A stretch of 64,000 nt of DNA from an uncultured Gemmatimonadales bacterium (GCA_937919655.1 CALFPJ010000015.1:155716-219715), one strand, 5' to 3'; counted from the first letter of the stretch, positions 1 through 9,808 are shown. Notes: a model not told the origin generated them from the sequence alone. A program made the numbers and translations.

Positions 1-55
1 CCTCGTCGCGCATGACCTGCAGGGCCTTTACGACAATTCCAGCTTCCAAAGCCAT
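1..55 (-). CDS. 5' end of an unidentified gene, cut by the window edge
   Basis: Reading leftward from an ATG at 55 gives an open frame to the window edge beginning MALEAGIVVKALQVMRDE. A GGAAG stretch about 6 bases upstream could serve as ribosome binding site. A second in-frame ATG lies at 70. Only 18 residues are visible, so no family can be named; the next gene on this strand starts at 1328 and ends at 261, leaving a 200-base gap in which I see no other gene. Confidence 0.3.
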   Translation of the reverse strand, partial: MALEAGIVVKALQVMRDE

Positions 56-260
56 TCTGTTCACTTCCATCAAGACGTCACACCCGCTCCGGCGCGGTCC
101 CGTGCGAGCTTACTACGAAGTCCTGGTGGTCGGCGCCCCTCACAATGAGGAGGTTCCGCGGTCCCAACGACCAGGGCACGAAGGGTAGAGAAGGTGCGAA
201 GGGGGGTCAACGGCAGAGCCCAGTCGACCCCATCTCCTTCTCAAACTTTGACTTCCCGAG

Positions 261-1328
261 TTAACGCGGCGTGAAGTCGGTCTCCGGTGTGAGCCGGCGA
301 ATGAACGCAGCAATCAGCTTCGCCGACTGGAAGAGATCCTGGATGCTCACGACCTCGTTTGGGGAGTGCATGTAGCGATTCGGTATGGACACCAGACCGG
401 TCGGAACGCCCGAACGAGTCAGGAAGATGCCATCCGCGTCAGTACGCGTGGCCTTTGGGGATGCTTGGATCGTGTACGGAATTCCCTCATCTTCCGCCAC
501 CGAGGCCAGCATCTCGAATACGCCGTTATGTGCCGCCGAGCCACGACTCAAGACCGGCCCCCCACCTAGCTTGTGGTCGCCCAGCTCCTTCTTCTCTACG
601 TCCGGCACATCTGTACTGAACGTCACGTCCACCGCGATCGCCACGTCGGGCTCAATGGCATAGGCACTCGACCGCGCGCCGCCGCCTGAATATCCAATCT
701 CTTCCTGAACAGTGGCCACGGCGGTGGTGCAGGCCGTTGGTGGGTCTGCCGCAAGGAGGCGAAGCGCCTCGAGCACCACGAACGCACCAATCCGATCGTC
801 AATCGCTCGGCTCGCGATACGATCGCCCGCCAGGCGCAGTAGGCTTTGGGAGAGCACCATCGGGTCACCCACGCGAATGCCGAGGCTGGCCACCTCGTCC
901 TTCGACGTTGCGCCGACGTCGACCCAAAGCTTCTTCGTTTCCGACGCCTTGGTCCTGTCGTCAACCGTCATGAGGTGGATGGCCTTCTTCCCGATCACGC
1001 CGGGCACGTCGCCGCGACGGGAAAGAATCGAGACGCGCTGACCCACAAGAACCTGGGGATCCCAGCCACCGATTTCATCGATGTAGATGTAGCCGTCATC
1101 CCCAATGTGGGTAATCTGTAGGCCGATCTCGTCGATGTGTCCTGCCAGCATCACCCGCGGCGTCCCGCCTGGATTCACGGTCGCGAAGGAGTTGCCGGTT
1201 ACGTCCACGTGGACGTCGGAGGCGAAGGTCTCTGCTTCGGCGCGCCACACCCGTGCGGGTCGGACCTCGAAACCAGAAGGACCCTGGGCGTCGAGGAGTC
1301 GCTCGAGAAACGATATGTCTTGGCTCAT
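261..1328 (-). CDS. M42 family metallo-aminopeptidase
   Basis: The 355-residue product is full length for the M42 (glutamyl aminopeptidase / endoglucanase M) family, which removes N-terminal residues from peptides in the cytoplasm using two metal ions. Visible family landmarks are AGHIDEIGL near residues 62-70 (metal ligand His64 and catalytic Asp66), SRAIDDRIG near 175 (bridging Asp), TVQEEIGYSGG near 210 (general base and metal-ligand glutamates) and a late SPNEVV stretch in the position of the final metal-binding histidine (MHSPNE). No signal peptide is present. It is divergent from the amidase gene at 1525, with about 195 bases between starts that should hold both promoters. The exact peptide specificity cannot be told from sequence. 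Confidence 0.9.
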   Translation of the reverse strand: MSQDISFLERLLDAQGPSGFEVRPARVWRAEAETFASDVHVDVTGNSFATVNPGGTPRVMLAGHIDEIGLQITHIGDDGYIYIDEIGGWDPQVLVGQRVSILSRRGDVPGVIGKKAIHLMTVDDRTKASETKKLWVDVGATSKDEVASLGIRVGDPMVLSQSLLRLAGDRIASRAIDDRIGAFVVLEALRLLAADPPTACTTAVATVQEEIGYSGGGARSSAYAIEPDVAIAVDVTFSTDVPDVEKKELGDHKLGGGPVLSRGSAAHNGVFEMLASVAEDEGIPYTIQASPKATRTDADGIFLTRSGVPTGLVSIPNRYMHSPNEVVSIQDLFQSAKLIAAFIRRLTPETDFTPR

Positions 1329-1524
1329 GGCGGGCTTCAGGTAGTGGTGTGGAAAAGACGGTGTAAGCTAGGCTGGAGGCCGCAGGTCGGCCAAGATGTT
1401 TGACTCGCGGATTCCAAGGGATGCGCGTTCCAGGGCCGCTGGCACGGGGGGGAGCGGGCTTGCTCCTTGCGCCCGGTTATGGCGGTAAAGCAGCTTGCGC
1501 TACTCGGACCACACTGGAGGACAC

Positions 1525-3180
1525 ATGAGCGGAAGCATGGATCGGCGTGATTTCATAAAGGTTGGGAGCCTAGGTGCGGCTGCGGCGGCGACCGTTGGGA
1601 CGGCAGCCTGCGCTCCCTCCGACGCCGCTCAAGACGGGGCCAACGCCGAACCCTGGTGGACGACTCAGGCCTTCGAACTCGAAGAGGCCACCATCGCCGA
1701 ACTCTCCGCAGATATGGCCGAAGGACGGCGGAGCTCGGCAGAAATCACCCAGCTCTATCTCGACCGGATCGCGGCCCTAGACCGCCAGGGCCCACAGCTT
1801 CGCTCCATTATCGAGACCAACCCCGACGCCATCCGCATCGCAGCAGAACTCGATGCCGAGCGAGCCGCCGGCAACATCCGGGGCCCGCTCCACGGCATTC
1901 CCATCGTAGTGAAGGACAATGTCGACACCGCGGATGGCATGACGACCACTGCGGGCTCATACGCGCTTGAGGGACACGTGGCCTCGCGAGACAGCCATGT
2001 CGCAGCGCAACTCCGGGCGGCCGGCGCCATCATCTTGGCCAAGGCCAATCTCTCCGAGTGGGCCAACTTCCGTTCGACCCGGTCTAGCTCAGGCTGGAGC
2101 GGCCGCGGCGGACAGTGCGGAAACGCCTATGCGGTGGACCGGAATCCCTGTGGATCCTCGGCCGGGTCAGGGGCCGCCGCCTCGGCGAACTTCTGTGCCG
2201 GCTCGATCGGTACGGAGACGAACGGTTCGATCGTGTGCCCGTCGTCGGTTAATGGTGTGGTGGGGTTGAAGCCCACGGTCGGCTTGGTGAGCCGAGCCGG
2301 GATCATCCCCATCGCGCACACGCAGGACACCGCCGGGCCCATGACCCGCACCGTCGCGGACGCGGCGGCGATGTTGACCGCGCTGGCCGGCCCCGACCCG
2401 CGTGACCCGATGAGCGCCCCAGCCGCGCAGTATGCCGGCACGGACTACACGACGTTCCTGGACGCAAATGCCCTGCAGGGTGCCCGAATCGGCATCGAAC
2501 GAAGCTATTTCGGCGCCGACCCGAACCGTGACGGGCTCATGGAGGCCGCGATTGTTGCGATGGCCAACGCGGGGGCGACCATCATCGACAATGCCAATCT
2601 CGTGAACCGCCGCCTGATCAGCGAGCCGTCTTATCAGGTGCTCCTGTACGAGTTCAAGGCAGACCTGGAGATCTATTTCCAGTCCGTCGCACCCGAGCTT
2701 GGCATGAGGACCCTAGATGACCTCATCGCCTTCAACGAGTCAAATCTCGGCCGTGAGATGCCGTGGTTCGGTCAGGAGATCGTGATCGAGGCGAACGAAA
2801 AGGGCGACCTGTCCAGCCGGGAGTACTTGGAGGCGAAAGAGACCGCGCGCCGATACTCGCAGGACGAAGGGATCGACGCACTCATGGAAGAACATCAACT
2901 CGACGCCATCGTCGCGCCCACGACCCGGTCAGCTTGGAAAACCGACCTCATCAACGGGGGGCTTTCTAGCCTTGGTTCGTCGAGCAACGCCGCGGTGGCG
3001 GGGTACCCGAGCATCACCGTTCCCATGGGCTTCGTTCACGGCCTTCCCATCGGCATGCTCTTCTTTGGGCGCGCGTGGGACGAAGCCGGCTTGATCCGTC
3101 TGGCGTATAGCTACGAGCAGGCCACCCACCATCGGCGGCCCGCACGTATGTTGCCCACGCTGGACCTACGGAACCTCTGA
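1525..3180 (+). CDS. Exported amidase-signature family hydrolase
   Basis: Amidase-signature enzyme, 551 residues from the chosen ATG; these hydrolases cleave amide bonds with a Ser-cisSer-Lys triad. All three residues are visible: Lys130 in PIVVKDNVD, cis-Ser211 in CGSSAGSG and the nucleophile Ser235 in TNGSIVCP, with the usual 24-residue spacing between the serines. The N-terminus carries a twin-arginine motif (DRRDFIK), a hydrophobic Ala-rich stretch and TAAC, so it is likely a Tat-exported lipoprotein. I chose ATG 1525 because GGAGG lies 4 bases upstream; an in-frame TTG at 1495 would add ten residues without a better site. It is not the GatA subunit, since it is exported and has no gatB/gatC neighbours. 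Substrate unknown. Its 3' end overlaps the convergent fxsA-like gene by 15 bases. Confidence 0.88.
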   Translation: MSGSMDRRDFIKVGSLGAAAAATVGTAACAPSDAAQDGANAEPWWTTQAFELEEATIAELSADMAEGRRSSAEITQLYLDRIAALDRQGPQLRSIIETNPDAIRIAAELDAERAAGNIRGPLHGIPIVVKDNVDTADGMTTTAGSYALEGHVASRDSHVAAQLRAAGAIILAKANLSEWANFRSTRSSSGWSGRGGQCGNAYAVDRNPCGSSAGSGAAASANFCAGSIGTETNGSIVCPSSVNGVVGLKPTVGLVSRAGIIPIAHTQDTAGPMTRTVADAAAMLTALAGPDPRDPMSAPAAQYAGTDYTTFLDANALQGARIGIERSYFGADPNRDGLMEAAIVAMANAGATIIDNANLVNRRLISEPSYQVLLYEFKADLEIYFQSVAPELGMRTLDDLIAFNESNLGREMPWFGQEIVIEANEKGDLSSREYLEAKETARRYSQDEGIDALMEEHQLDAIVAPTTRSAWKTDLINGGLSSLGSSSNAAVAGYPSITVPMGFVHGLPIGMLFFGRAWDEAGLIRLAYSYEQATHHRRPARMLPTLDLRNL

Positions 3181-3723
3181 GGAGTCGCCCCCAGGGCCGC
3201 CGAGTTCAACGCCCTTCGCGGGGTCCAGTTCAGTCTGACCCTGGGTTGGGTCCGCGTCGCCGCTAAAACCGCCCCGGAATCCCCCCGCGCCAAACCCACC
3301 GGCGAAACCACCAGCACCCATGCTGACGACCCGCACGGTCCCCTCTTTGACCTGCTGCTCAAGCACCCTCTGCACCCGCCGCTGAATCCAACGGCGAGTC
3401 GGCGGAAAGAGCAGCGAGAACCCCAATAGGTCAGTCAAGACGCCCGGTGTCAGCAGAAACGCGCCACCGATAAGAACCGCAGCACCGTCGAGCATCGCCT
3501 GCCCCGGCAGGCGTCCCTGCGCCAACTCCTTTTGGAACTGGAAGAACACGCGGAGCCCTTCGGCACGCGCTAAGGCGGCGCCTCCTACCCCGGTGGCGAC
3601 AACCAGAGCGAGCGTGGGCAATAGCCCAACCCGCTGCCCCAACTCAATCAGCAGCATGAGTTCCACAATGGGTACGATCACGAAAAAGAGGGCCATCCGG
3701 CCGAGCACGTTCATGTGAAGCAC
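3166..3723 (-). CDS. fxsA: FxsA family membrane protein with Gly-rich tail
   Basis: The N-terminal ~130 residues match the FxsA/YtzA family of small inner-membrane proteins: LFFVIVPIVELMLLIELGQ opens the family fold, followed by a second helix, an amphipathic segment and GGAFLLTPGVLTDLLGF. In E. coli overproduced FxsA relieves exclusion of phage T7 by plasmid F; the native role is unknown. At 185 residues it is longer than usual because of a C-terminal extension (about residues 140-185) rich in Gly and Phe, then acidic. The start may be GTG 3723 or ATG 3714; neither has a good Shine-Dalgarno. The stop lies inside the 3' end of the convergent amidase gene. Confidence 0.8.
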   Translation of the reverse strand: MLHMNVLGRMALFFVIVPIVELMLLIELGQRVGLLPTLALVVATGVGGAALARAEGLRVFFQFQKELAQGRLPGQAMLDGAAVLIGGAFLLTPGVLTDLLGFSLLFPPTRRWIQRRVQRVLEQQVKEGTVRVVSMGAGGFAGGFGAGGFRGGFSGDADPTQGQTELDPAKGVELGGPGGDSSEVP

Positions 3724-3886
3724 TACCCACGGGGGTGGGGTAGAGGTTCACCCACGGCACGCGAACGAGTTGAATCCCACCCGCTACACGGCCAACTTGT
3801 GACGCGCCGGGACCAGCCAAACAAGCCCGGTGTATCCCGAGACCTAGAACTTCGTTGAAGACTTCGCCCCACCAGCGCCAGCACGG

Positions 3887-5116
3887 ATGACGATAGAGCA
3901 GACCTATTTCCGCAAGGGCTTTGGCCTGAAGAAGGAACTCAAGCCGATCATCGACTCCGAGTATCACTCGGCGCTCGTTGAGCGGATCCGTAGCCAGGGA
4001 TACACAGACGTCTTTGGTGACGTCACGGTCCGGCTCGCCCAGGAGTTCGGCTTCTGCTACGGGGTGGACCGGGCCGTCGACTACGCCTATGAGACGGTCC
4101 ACAAATTCCCCGACAAGACCATCTACCTTGTCGGCGAGATCATCCACAATCCGCATGTGAATGGGCGGATGACCGAGATGGGCATCCGTTTCATTTATGC
4201 GAATCCGGACGGTGTCTTCGACTTCGGGGTGCTGACCCCGCACGACGTGGTCATTATGCCGGCGTTTGGTGTGACCCTCCACGACTTTGAAGCCCTCAGC
4301 AACATCGGCTGCATCATGGTCGACACAACTTGTGGCTCAGTACTCCACGTGTGGAAGCGGGTGGACAAGTACGCCCAGGACGGCTTCACCGCAGTGATCC
4401 ACGGGAAGCACACCCACGAGGAGTCCCGAGCCACCGCATCTCAGGTCAACAAACACAAAGGCGGCAAGTTTATCATCGTGCGGGACATGGCGGAGTCAGA
4501 GCTGATTCGTGATTACATATCGGATGCTCCTTCAAAGCTCTCGCGCGAGGCCTTCATCGAGCACTTTGCGACAAAGACCTCGCCGGGCTTCGACCCCGAC
4601 ACCGACCTCCTCCACGTCGGTGTGGCAAACCAGACCACGATGCTCGCAAAGGAGTCGCTAGCGATCGGCTGGGCGATTCACGCGTCCATGGTAGAACGGT
4701 TCGGCGACGAGCACGCGTCGACCCACTTTCGCTCATTCGGCACGATCTGCTCTGCTACTCAGGAACGTCAGGATGCTGTAGCTGATATGATGCAGCAGCC
4801 TCCGGATGTGATGCTGGTCATCGGCGGCTATAACTCATCCAACACGAACCACTTGGCACATCTATGCCAGAAGCATACGCGCACATTCCATGTGGAAGAC
4901 GCTGACTGCATCGACGTGGCCCGAGGCACGATTCGTCACAAGATCGAACTGGATCCGCACTCTCCGGAGGTGACCGACAGCGATTGGCTACCCGAAGGGC
5001 CTTTCCAACTTGGGCTGACCGCTGGCGCCTCTACGCCGAACAACAAGATTGGCGAGGCACTGCTGAAGATCCTAGAGATTCGGGGTATTGAGGCGCCGGC
5101 TGAAGCGGAGGCGTAA
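3887..5116 (+). CDS. ispH: 4-hydroxy-3-methylbut-2-enyl diphosphate reductase (long plastid/cyanobacterial-type form)
   Basis: Last enzyme of the MEP isoprenoid pathway: an iron-sulfur reductase converting HMBPP to IPP and DMAPP. Three cluster-binding cysteines are visible: Cys57 in FGFCYGVDRA, Cys149 in DTTCGSV and Cys288 in TICSATQERQ. It is 409 residues, close to the plant and cyanobacterial form (about 390-460) and far from the 316-residue E. coli form. The extra N-terminal 50 residues (YFRKGFG, DVTVRLA) and a middle insertion also resemble the cyanobacterial/plastid group. ATG 3887 is the first start upstream of the conserved N-terminus. It is convergent with the marR gene. Family assignment is secure; the electron donor is not evident from neighbours. 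Confidence 0.93.
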   Translation: MTIEQTYFRKGFGLKKELKPIIDSEYHSALVERIRSQGYTDVFGDVTVRLAQEFGFCYGVDRAVDYAYETVHKFPDKTIYLVGEIIHNPHVNGRMTEMGIRFIYANPDGVFDFGVLTPHDVVIMPAFGVTLHDFEALSNIGCIMVDTTCGSVLHVWKRVDKYAQDGFTAVIHGKHTHEESRATASQVNKHKGGKFIIVRDMAESELIRDYISDAPSKLSREAFIEHFATKTSPGFDPDTDLLHVGVANQTTMLAKESLAIGWAIHASMVERFGDEHASTHFRSFGTICSATQERQDAVADMMQQPPDVMLVIGGYNSSNTNHLAHLCQKHTRTFHVEDADCIDVARGTIRHKIELDPHSPEVTDSDWLPEGPFQLGLTAGASTPNNKIGEALLKILEIRGIEAPAEAEA

Positions 5117-5160
5117 CCAGCGACCCCGAGAAGGCTGTTGAGGAAGCGCGGTCCGCCGGA

Positions 5161-5664
5161 TTAGCCTAGATCGTGCTCTCGGATCGCGACACCAAGTGAC
5201 TTGAGCAGGCCTCGGAGTTCACTCTGATCCTCTGGCGAGAGGTGTCGCACCAGGCTCTCCACATATTTAGCGTGCCCAAGAAACACGCTCGCGATCCTGT
5301 CGCGGCCCGCGGCCGTGAGCTTCCCCTGAATAACGCGTCTGTCCTCCGGAGAGCGCTCACGGTACACGAGACCCTGATCCTCCAGGCGATCCATCACGTA
5401 GGTGACATTTCCTCCGGTCACGAGCAGCTTCTCCGCCAATTCTCCGAGCGACAGCGGCCCGAGGTGGTAGAGTGCCTCCAGTACGCCGAATTGCGGAGTA
5501 GTCAGATCGTACTCCTGCACCTTATACGCGATCGCCTTGGAGAAGGTGGAATAACAGCGCGCCAGGGAGATCCATAGCCTTAGCGCTCTCTCCTGATTGT
5601 CCGTCCACTCACGGGTAGCGGGGCCGTCGACATGCGACGTGCTGGTGAGATCCGGCGGTAGCAT
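5161..5664 (-). CDS. MarR family transcriptional regulator
   Basis: A 167-residue winged-helix repressor-type protein. After a 25-residue hydrophilic N-terminal tail come the dimerization helix, the HTH (LSLGELAEKLLVTGGNVTYVMDRLEDQGLV, about residues 71-100) and the wing with RERSPEDRRVIQGKLTAAG, which is the strongly conserved MarR DNA-binding segment. It follows lpdA on the same strand with only 5 bases between, so the two are probably cotranscribed, and the ligand may relate to redox or organic peroxides as in OhrR relatives. No conserved peroxide-sensing N-terminal Cys is obvious (the only Cys sits in LARCYSTF), so that link is speculative. Confidence 0.85.
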   Translation of the reverse strand: MLPPDLTSTSHVDGPATREWTDNQERALRLWISLARCYSTFSKAIAYKVQEYDLTTPQFGVLEALYHLGPLSLGELAEKLLVTGGNVTYVMDRLEDQGLVYRERSPEDRRVIQGKLTAAGRDRIASVFLGHAKYVESLVRHLSPEDQSELRGLLKSLGVAIREHDLG

Positions 5665-5669
5665 AGGGT

Positions 5670-7082
5670 TTACACGTGTATGGGTCTTCCCAAAGAGGCT
5701 AAGGCCCCCTCGGCTACACCCTCAGAAAGGGTCGGGTGCGGATGCATAGCCTTCTCAAGTTCTTCGACAGTGGCCTCCAAGTGGCGACCAATGACGAACT
5801 CCGCGATCAACTCAGTCGCATGAGGGCCAACGATGTGAGCCCCCAGGATCTCAGAATACTTCTTGTCTCGAATAACCTTGATGAATCCCTCGGAGTGGCC
5901 GGAGGCTACGGCGCGACCTACGCCGACCCATGGGAACTTACCCACCTCAATGTCGTGCCCCTGCTCCTTAGCCTGCGCTTCCGTCAGGCCGACGGAGGCC
6001 ACTTCAGGGTGGCAGTACGTGCAGTTCGGCACGTTTCCGTAATCCACGGTGCCGTGACCGACGCCCGCGATGTGCTCGACACAAACGATTCCCTCATGGC
6101 TCGCCTTATGGGCCAAGAGCTGGCGCCCCGCCACATCACCGATCGCATAGACGCCCGGAACGTTCGTCGCAAGCGCGGTATCGACGAGGATAAAGCCCCG
6201 CTCATCGACCTTCACGCCGGCCGAGGCCAGTCCCAGATCTTCGGAGTTCGGCACACGTCCAACGGCCGAGAGCACGTAGTCGACTTCCAGTGTCTGTACT
6301 TCACCCTTGGCGTCCTTGAAGGTGACGGTGACGCCTTCCTTTCCGACTACGGCGTTCTCGAAACGAGCGCCGACGTGAATGTCGATGCCACGCTTCTTGT
6401 AGGTTCGCTCCATGAACTTGGAGATCTCAGCATCTTCGAGCGGCAAAATGCGGTCGAGCGCTTCAACGACCGTCACCTTGGTGCCAAACGCGTCGTACAC
6501 GTCGGCGAACTCCATCCCAATAGCCCCGGCGCCAACAATAAAGAGGGTCTTCGGCGCGGTGGTTTGCATGAGCGCACCCGTCGATGACCAGATGCGGTCC
6601 TCATCGATCTTCAGGACCGGGAGGTCACGGGGCCGCGAACCCGTAGCAAAGAGCACATGGGTCGCGTCGTAGAGGGTCTTCGTACCGGACGCGTCTTCGA
6701 CCTCGACCTTCCCTTTGCCCTTGAGGCGCCCGTAGCCCTGGATGTGCGTGACCTTGTTCTTCTTGAACAAGAAGCCGATGCCCTTGGCCATCTGATCTGC
6801 CACCCGCCGGCTGCGTTCTTGCGCGGGCCCGAGATCGAAGGAGACCTCTTTCGCAACAATCCCGTGTTGGGCTGCGTTCTTCATTTCCCCCACCAGGAAA
6901 GCACTGGTGAGCATCGCTTTCGTGGGAATACAGCCAATGTTGAGGCAGACACCACCCAGTGCGTCCGCTTCCACACAAGCAACATTCAGTCCGAGCTGCG
7001 CGCCACGAATCGCCGCGACGTAACCGCCAGGCCCGCTGCCAACGATGATCAAATCGAAGCGCCCGCCGTTATTGCCAGCCAC
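5670..7082 (-). CDS. lpdA: Dihydrolipoyl dehydrogenase (E3)
   Basis: FAD-dependent oxidoreductase that reoxidizes the lipoyl arm of 2-oxo-acid dehydrogenase complexes, passing electrons to NAD+. Features in the 470 residues: FAD dinucleotide fold IIVGSGPGGYVAA near the N-terminus, redox-active disulfide Cys46/Cys51 in GGVCLNIGCIPTKAM, NAD-binding GAGAIGMEFA, second FAD motif VYAIGDVAG, and the C-terminal active-site HPHPTLSEG. Length is typical. The gene is separate from the lipA-pdhABC operon 8 kb to the right and is instead followed by marR 5 bases downstream. It is the obvious E3 partner for that pyruvate dehydrogenase, and possibly for other lipoyl enzymes. Confidence 0.95.
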   Translation of the reverse strand: MAGNNGGRFDLIIVGSGPGGYVAAIRGAQLGLNVACVEADALGGVCLNIGCIPTKAMLTSAFLVGEMKNAAQHGIVAKEVSFDLGPAQERSRRVADQMAKGIGFLFKKNKVTHIQGYGRLKGKGKVEVEDASGTKTLYDATHVLFATGSRPRDLPVLKIDEDRIWSSTGALMQTTAPKTLFIVGAGAIGMEFADVYDAFGTKVTVVEALDRILPLEDAEISKFMERTYKKRGIDIHVGARFENAVVGKEGVTVTFKDAKGEVQTLEVDYVLSAVGRVPNSEDLGLASAGVKVDERGFILVDTALATNVPGVYAIGDVAGRQLLAHKASHEGIVCVEHIAGVGHGTVDYGNVPNCTYCHPEVASVGLTEAQAKEQGHDIEVGKFPWVGVGRAVASGHSEGFIKVIRDKKYSEILGAHIVGPHATELIAEFVIGRHLEATVEELEKAMHPHPTLSEGVAEGALASLGRPIHV

Positions 7083-7330
7083 CCTGTGCCTCTCTCTCTA
7101 TTGATGGGTCGAATCGGACCCTGGATACGCATCAACTATTTAAGGGTCGAAGGTAGATCGGACGGGTCGGAGGGTAAAGGTGAAAGAGCCAGACATTGAA
7201 GAAGGAGGGGCCGCTCTGCGTACCAGGGGCACATCCTGAGGAGCGGGATTTTTGCCAGAATGTGCCCGCGGGAGATAGAATCGTGCTGCTTCCGGTGCAC
7301 CAGAACACCACGCCTGGAGGGAGAAACGTC

Positions 7331-7884
7331 ATGGTTGAGCTATTTGTCGTCGGTGCGATCGTGATCGTCGCGGTTTTCATGTACAACTCGCTCGTGCGTC
7401 TTAGAGAGACGGCCACGGGGCGTGGGCGGACGTCGATGTCCAACTGAAGCGGCGCTACGACCTCATTCCGAATCTTGTCGAGACGGTGAAGGGGTAGGTC
7501 GGACACGAAAAGAACACCCTCGAGGGCGTCATCAAGGCACGTTCCAGCGCGATGTCAGCTCAAGGGCCTGCGGCCAAAGCCGGTGCGGAAAACATGCTTT
7601 CTGGCGCGCTTAAGTCACTGTTTGCACTCTCAGAGGCCTACCCACAACTACAGGCTGCGGGTGGCTTTCAGGAACTCCAAGCGACACTAAGCCAGGTCGA
7701 GGAGCAACTCTCACAAGCGCGCAGGTACTACAACGCGGTTGTCCGAGACTTCAACACCAAAACGCAGACCTTCCCGAGCGTGCTCATCGCTCGCTCGTTC
7801 GGTTTTATTCAGCGGGAATTCTTTGAGATCGAAGAGGCAGAGAAGGCGGTGCCGAAGGTCGATTTCGGTCGCGACGACAGCTAG
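7331..7884 (+). pseudogene. lemA: lemA, broken by a frameshift and an in-frame TAG
   Basis: LemA family: an N-terminal membrane helix ([20 protein letters not shown]) followed by a helical domain. The start is ATG 7331 with GGAGGGAG just upstream. After [10 protein letters not shown] the frame runs into a stop at 7444, but reading with one extra G in the run at 7417-7420 gives [18 protein letters not shown], the hallmark LemA segment, with exactly the family spacing. In that frame VETVKG is followed by TAG at 7495-7497 where the family has Tyr, then VGHEKNTLEGVIKARSSA continues to the normal end KVDFGRDDS. So one base loss and one nonsense change separate it from an intact gene. It lies 9 bases before the DUF2207 gene, the usual partner of lemA. 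Either recent decay or sequence error. Confidence 0.88.
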
Positions 7885-7893
7885 TCGCCCACA

Positions 7894-9669
7894 ATGCGAA
7901 TCGTCAATTGCGCGCGCGCGACCGAGAGCCTGACCATCCAGGCGGCGGTCCTGGTGGTCCTGTGTCTACTTCTTCCTGCTCAGATCCCGGCCCAAACGCG
8001 AAGCCTGATCATCGAACGGTTCGACGCCACCGTACGGGTCGAGGAGAACGGCTGGATCGACGTCCGTGAAGAAATTCAGGTGCGTTTCAACGGTCCCTGG
8101 AACCGCATCTTCCGTACGATTCCGGTGGAGTACCCAAGCCACAAGGCTTCTCGTACCGGCTCCGCGTCGAAGACATCTCGGTCACCGGAGCAGATGCGAC
8201 GCCGCTCGAGTACCAAAACAAGCGTGAAAGGCACTACAGGAAGCTGAGAATCCGGGTGCCAGGCGCCGCAAACGCCGTCCGTACTGTGGTGATTCGGTAC
8301 CGTGTACCGAACGGGCTGAAGTTCTGGCAAGAGTACGAGGAGCTCTATTGGAACGTCACCGGTGACGAATGGGAGATCCCCATCCGGGTGGCGACCGCCA
8401 CCATCCTTCTGCCGCCCGGACTGGACGGCCTGAGGACCGCGTCCTGGACGGGAGGCTACGGAGCCACGGAGGACGGTGCCCGCGCCACCAAAATAGAAGA
8501 TGGGTTCTATTTTGAGACGACGGGTCAACTGGGTTATCGCGAGGGGGTCACGGTCGCAGTGGCCTGGAACCCTGGAGTCCTGAGTCGCCCGTCATTCCTA
8601 TATAAAACAGTGCTTTTGTTGAAAGCCAACTGGCTGCTCCTCCTGCCAATTCTCAGCCTAGGCTTCATGTGGAAAACTTGGCATGCCCGTGGCAGGGACC
8701 CACGTCGGCTGCCGATCGCACCCCAGTATGACTCGCCCGACGGCCTGACTCCGGCTCAGGCGGGCACACTGCTCGACAACCGTCCCGACATGGGAGACAT
8801 CACCGCGGCTCTGGTTGACCTCGCGGTTCGAGGCTTCGTTCGGATCGAGGAGGTCGAGGAGTCGGGCATCCGCAAGTGGTTCGCCAGCACCGACTACCGC
8901 ATCGTGCGGGTCCGCGGCAGGGATTCTTGGGATGAGCTCCAGAAGCACGAGCGTCGCTTGCTCAAGGGTGTCTTTGGCTCGCGAAAGGACGAGGCACTCC
9001 TATCGGACCTCCAGGCCGAGTTCTACACACAATTGCCCGAAATCAAGTCCGCGATCTATGAGGAACTGATGGATCGAGGCTACTACACGCATCGTCCAGA
9101 CAAGACGATGGAAGGGTACATGGCGGGGGTGGTCGTGGTTTTGGTCGTCGGATTGGCGGGCGGAGTCCCGCTGGCCGGCTGGCTGCAGATGTCGCTGTTC
9201 ACGGCGATTCTGTCCGCCGTCGGGTCTGCCGTTCCCATTTTTGTCTTTGGCTTCCTTATGCCGGCTCGGACGGGGCGCGGAACTCGGGCCCTAGAACACA
9301 TTCTGGGATTCGAGGAATTCCTCGACCGAGTGGAGTCAGACCGGTACGAGCGTATCGAAAAGACGCCCGAGATGTTCGAGAAGTTTCTGCCGTACGCGAT
9401 GGCCTTCGGTGTGGAAAAGCACTGGGCTTCAGCCTTTGAAGGGATGTTATCGGAAGCGCCGAGCTGGTACGTCGGTCGTTGGGATGGGGGCTTCCGGCCC
9501 CTGTATCTAACCAACAACCTCGGCCGCATGAGTTCGACGGCGGGAACAGCGATGTCTACGGGCCCTCGCTCCAGCGGCGGATCGGGTTTCATTAGTGGCG
9601 GTGGCTTTTCAGGCGGTGGAGGCTTTAGCGGTGGCGGCTTCGGTGGGGGGCGGTGGGGGCGGCTGGTAG
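7894..9669 (+). pseudogene. DUF2207 membrane protein, two frameshifts
   Basis: DUF2207 (YciQ-like) protein: signal peptide ending near AQTRSLIIERFDATVRVEENG, a large extracytoplasmic beta domain, two pairs of membrane helices and a Gly-rich C-terminus; function unknown, usually next to lemA as here. The frame opened at 7894 is lost after WNRIFRTIPVEYPSHK. Reading one base missing near 8143-8146 restores GFSYRLRVEDISVTG and joins the long frame through 9640. A second lesion, one extra G in the six-G run at 9645-9650, changes the end: removing it gives the canonical GGGGGGW terminus with TAG at 9667-9669, whereas the sequence as given reads on to 9698. Both are single-base changes in G runs, so error or slippage-driven decay are both possible. 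Confidence 0.85.
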
Positions 9670-9772
9670 GCGTCCGCTCGGACCAAGTCGCGCCCTGAAC
9701 CCCCAGTTCTCCGGACGGCGTAGGGTGCGAACACCTTTCTGAAACCGGCTGCGACATACATCCGTAGGCGAC

Positions 9773-9793
9773 ATATATCGTCGAACGATGTAT
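9773..9793. promoter_or_regulatory. Palindromic candidate operator upstream of the padR gene
   Basis: Inverted repeat ATATATCGT (9773-9781), spacer CGA, ACGATGTAT (9785-9793); the arms pair at 8 of 9 positions. It ends 15 bases before the padR start codon. PadR-family repressors commonly bind such AT-containing palindromes in their own promoters, so autoregulation is a reasonable inference. Binding is not shown by sequence alone. Confidence 0.5.
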
Positions 9794-9808
9794 TAACAGA
9801 AGGTTCGC

